This document shows positions 31,792 through 33,165 of a stretch of DNA of 33,165 nucleotides, in pieces (position 1 is the stretch's first letter; the number at the start of each line of letters is the position of its first letter). The notes below the pieces were generated by a model. That model was not told where the DNA came from and did no database searches. It worked only from the letters and a program-made list of their open reading frames with translations. The stretch lies in the NCBI GenBank assembly GCA_003818505.1, contig RPRI01000046.1, positions 1 to 33,165 of the forward strand. The letters are read 5' to 3'. The stretch is from Desulfobacteraceae bacterium (GTDB taxonomy: Bacteria > Desulfobacterota > Desulfobacteria > Desulfobacterales > RPRI01). The translations under genes were made by a program, and so were the position numbers.

Positions 31792-33165
31792 ATGGTGTCT
31801 TTTCACGGGATAAAAACGAATATAGCCGTTAATCTTGCAATACTTTTAGCTGTTGCAATGCTTCTTGCCGATTTCATCATGATTATCACCATTCAAAGGG
31901 ATCTTGTTCAATCCGAAATATCCAAAGGCGATCTGATTATTTCCGAAATGGAAAACAATCTATTAAAAACATATGATGGGAGTACCTCTCTGCTGCCTGA
32001 CTATGCGGAAAGATTGGGGGAATCGCTTAAAGTGGCAGGTTTTTCCTGCGCTGTAGTACATGATATGAATTATAAGATTTTATATTCGGGTGGATCGGAT
32101 TGTCTGTTGCTTGATGAAATCAGGGTCTTAACAAAACGATCAGTCGAATCTTCAAAAAAAATTACTCGGTTTACAGGCACTGCCTGGGGTGTTTTGTGGA
32201 TGCAGGACCGTTATCTTATAATATCGTCTCCACTGTTTAAAAACGGAAGAGTTGAAGCCGGAGCAGGCATTGTTCTGGAACTTGAACGGATATACAAAAC
32301 TTTAAGGCGCTCTCAGGAGGTTGTGTTTGTATATCTGTTTGTCAATCTTTTTATACTAACGATTGCGGGTCTCTACCTCGTCTCAAATATAGCGGTAAAG
32401 CCTGTTCAGAGAATGGTCAAGAGGGCTGAAGAATTCAGGAGAGACGATGAATTGTTTTTCCTGTCCGGCAACAAAGAGAATGAATTCGATAAACTTTCAA
32501 AAGCCTTAAACCGCCTTTTGAAAAGGATTTCCGAAGATAAGGAAAAACTTCAGGCAAGCATCCGTTCTCTTGAGAAAGTGAATATGGATTTGAAGCAGGC
32601 CGAAAAGGATGTTATAAGAGCTGAAAAGATGGCTTCTGTAGGCAGGCTCTCTTCAGGAATTGCTCACGAAATAGGAAATCCCATTGGAATAGTTATAGGT
32701 TATCTTGAGCTGCTGAAACAAGATAATATACCGGACGATGAAAAACATGAATATATTAAAAGAGCCGGTGATGAGATCAACAGAATAAATATTATAATAA
32801 GGCAGCTCCTGGATTTTTCCAGACCGTCTGATGAAAACCCGAAAATTGTCGGGGTTCATGAAATTATAAAAGATATCGCTGAAATCATTAAATATCAGCC
32901 ATTTATGTCTAATATTGAGATAAGGCTTTCTCTTGAGGCTCAAAATGACAATGTCTTAGCCGATTCCAATCAGCTAAGGCAGGTTTTTTTAAATCTCATA
33001 ATAAATGCTGCTGATGCTATCTCTTCATCCCAGAACAAGTATAATGGTCTGTTTATAATAAATAGTGAAGTTATTAATGAAACAGATACCGAGGTTATAA
33101 GTGGCCGGCCTACTCTGAAGATTTCTTTTATGGATAACGGCTCTGGAATTCCTGACGAAAGCATA
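31792..33165 (+). CDS. Membrane sensor histidine kinase, 3' end missing
   Basis: 458 codons are open from ATG 31792 to the right edge, so the gene is incomplete. Layout: membrane helix 1 (about 11-32), a periplasmic sensor region of about 145 residues (PDYAERLGESLKVAGFSCAV and so on), helix 2 (about 178-200), a HAMP-like linker (NIAVKPVQRMVKRAEEFRRD), a coiled coil, then HisKA with His292 in SSGIAHEIGNPIGIVIGYLE. The ATPase domain has LRQVFLNLIINAADAI (N box) and FMDNGSGIP (G1). No good ribosome site is seen before the ATG, so the start is tentative. It is close to the receiver-only regulator at 29753, a possible partner. A sigma-54 regulator could follow outside the window. Confidence 0.85.
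   Translation, partial: MVSFHGIKTNIAVNLAILLAVAMLLADFIMIITIQRDLVQSEISKGDLIISEMENNLLKTYDGSTSLLPDYAERLGESLKVAGFSCAVVHDMNYKILYSGGSDCLLLDEIRVLTKRSVESSKKITRFTGTAWGVLWMQDRYLIISSPLFKNGRVEAGAGIVLELERIYKTLRRSQEVVFVYLFVNLFILTIAGLYLVSNIAVKPVQRMVKRAEEFRRDDELFFLSGNKENEFDKLSKALNRLLKRISEDKEKLQASIRSLEKVNMDLKQAEKDVIRAEKMASVGRLSSGIAHEIGNPIGIVIGYLELLKQDNIPDDEKHEYIKRAGDEINRINIIIRQLLDFSRPSDENPKIVGVHEIIKDIAEIIKYQPFMSNIEIRLSLEAQNDNVLADSNQLRQVFLNLIINAADAISSSQNKYNGLFIINSEVINETDTEVISGRPTLKISFMDNGSGIPDESI

Overview
The window looks like a chromosomal segment of a strictly anaerobic, Wood-Ljungdahl-using member of the Desulfobacterota, probably Desulfobacterales-like. The lineage is inferred from family content: an HdrA/MvhD/MetV/MetF cluster with selenocysteine codons, sigma-54 two-component regulation, GcvH-like Cys-rich proteins, and GACAGGATTTACAGGATT-type palindromic repeats. 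No rRNA, tRNA or CRISPR array was seen.

Left part (1-4.6 kb): the tail of a peroxiredoxin-like gene, a universal stress protein, and a large envelope protein of the DUF748/AsmA type with a good sigma-70 promoter. Middle part (4.6-12.5 kb): an accessory, decaying region. It holds a Phd-type antitoxin with a frameshifted ParE/RelE toxin, a DapF homologue with both catalytic cysteines changed to serine, a secreted transglutaminase-like protein, a DUF433 antitoxin followed by a chimeric toxin remnant, an Old-Yellow-Enzyme-type oxidoreductase, a frameshifted membrane-protein gene, a 165-bp MITE-like element, a holin-like small membrane protein, an IS1202-like (ISNCY) insertion sequence with a frameshifted transposase, and the C-terminal scrap of a cob(I)alamin adenosyltransferase gene. 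About 290 bases at 7594-7880 hold no recognisable gene.

Right part (12.5-33.2 kb): a PanP-type decarboxylase, a SurA-like chaperone lacking its PPIase domain, and a first MetF paralogue. These last two are bracketed by two related palindromic repeats. Then comes a sigma-54 promoter followed by two GcvH-like proteins. Each carries two identical-spacing Cys4 modules and lacks the lipoyl lysine. After them are a convergent archaemetzincin and, on the minus strand, a histidine kinase with a Rossmann-like N-terminus and its NtrC-type sigma-54 activator.

The centrepiece is the plus-strand cluster at 23-29.6 kb. It starts with a 1477-residue HdrA that needs in-frame UGA read as selenocysteine and has an NADPH:glutamate-synthase-beta-like module inserted between two HdrA units. 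It continues with a second UGA-containing selenoprotein (MvhD), then MetV and MetF. Both UGA codons are followed by short hairpins with bacterial SECIS geometry. The genes suggest a flavin-based electron-bifurcating or confurcating methylene-tetrahydrofolate reductase linked to NAD(P)H, without HdrBC in this locus. A receiver-only response regulator, a Mrp/NBP35 ATPase and a truncated sensor kinase close the window.

A conventional ORF call would truncate or miss both selenoproteins: the HdrA start would move to about 23247, losing its first 77 residues, and the MvhD start to about 27527.
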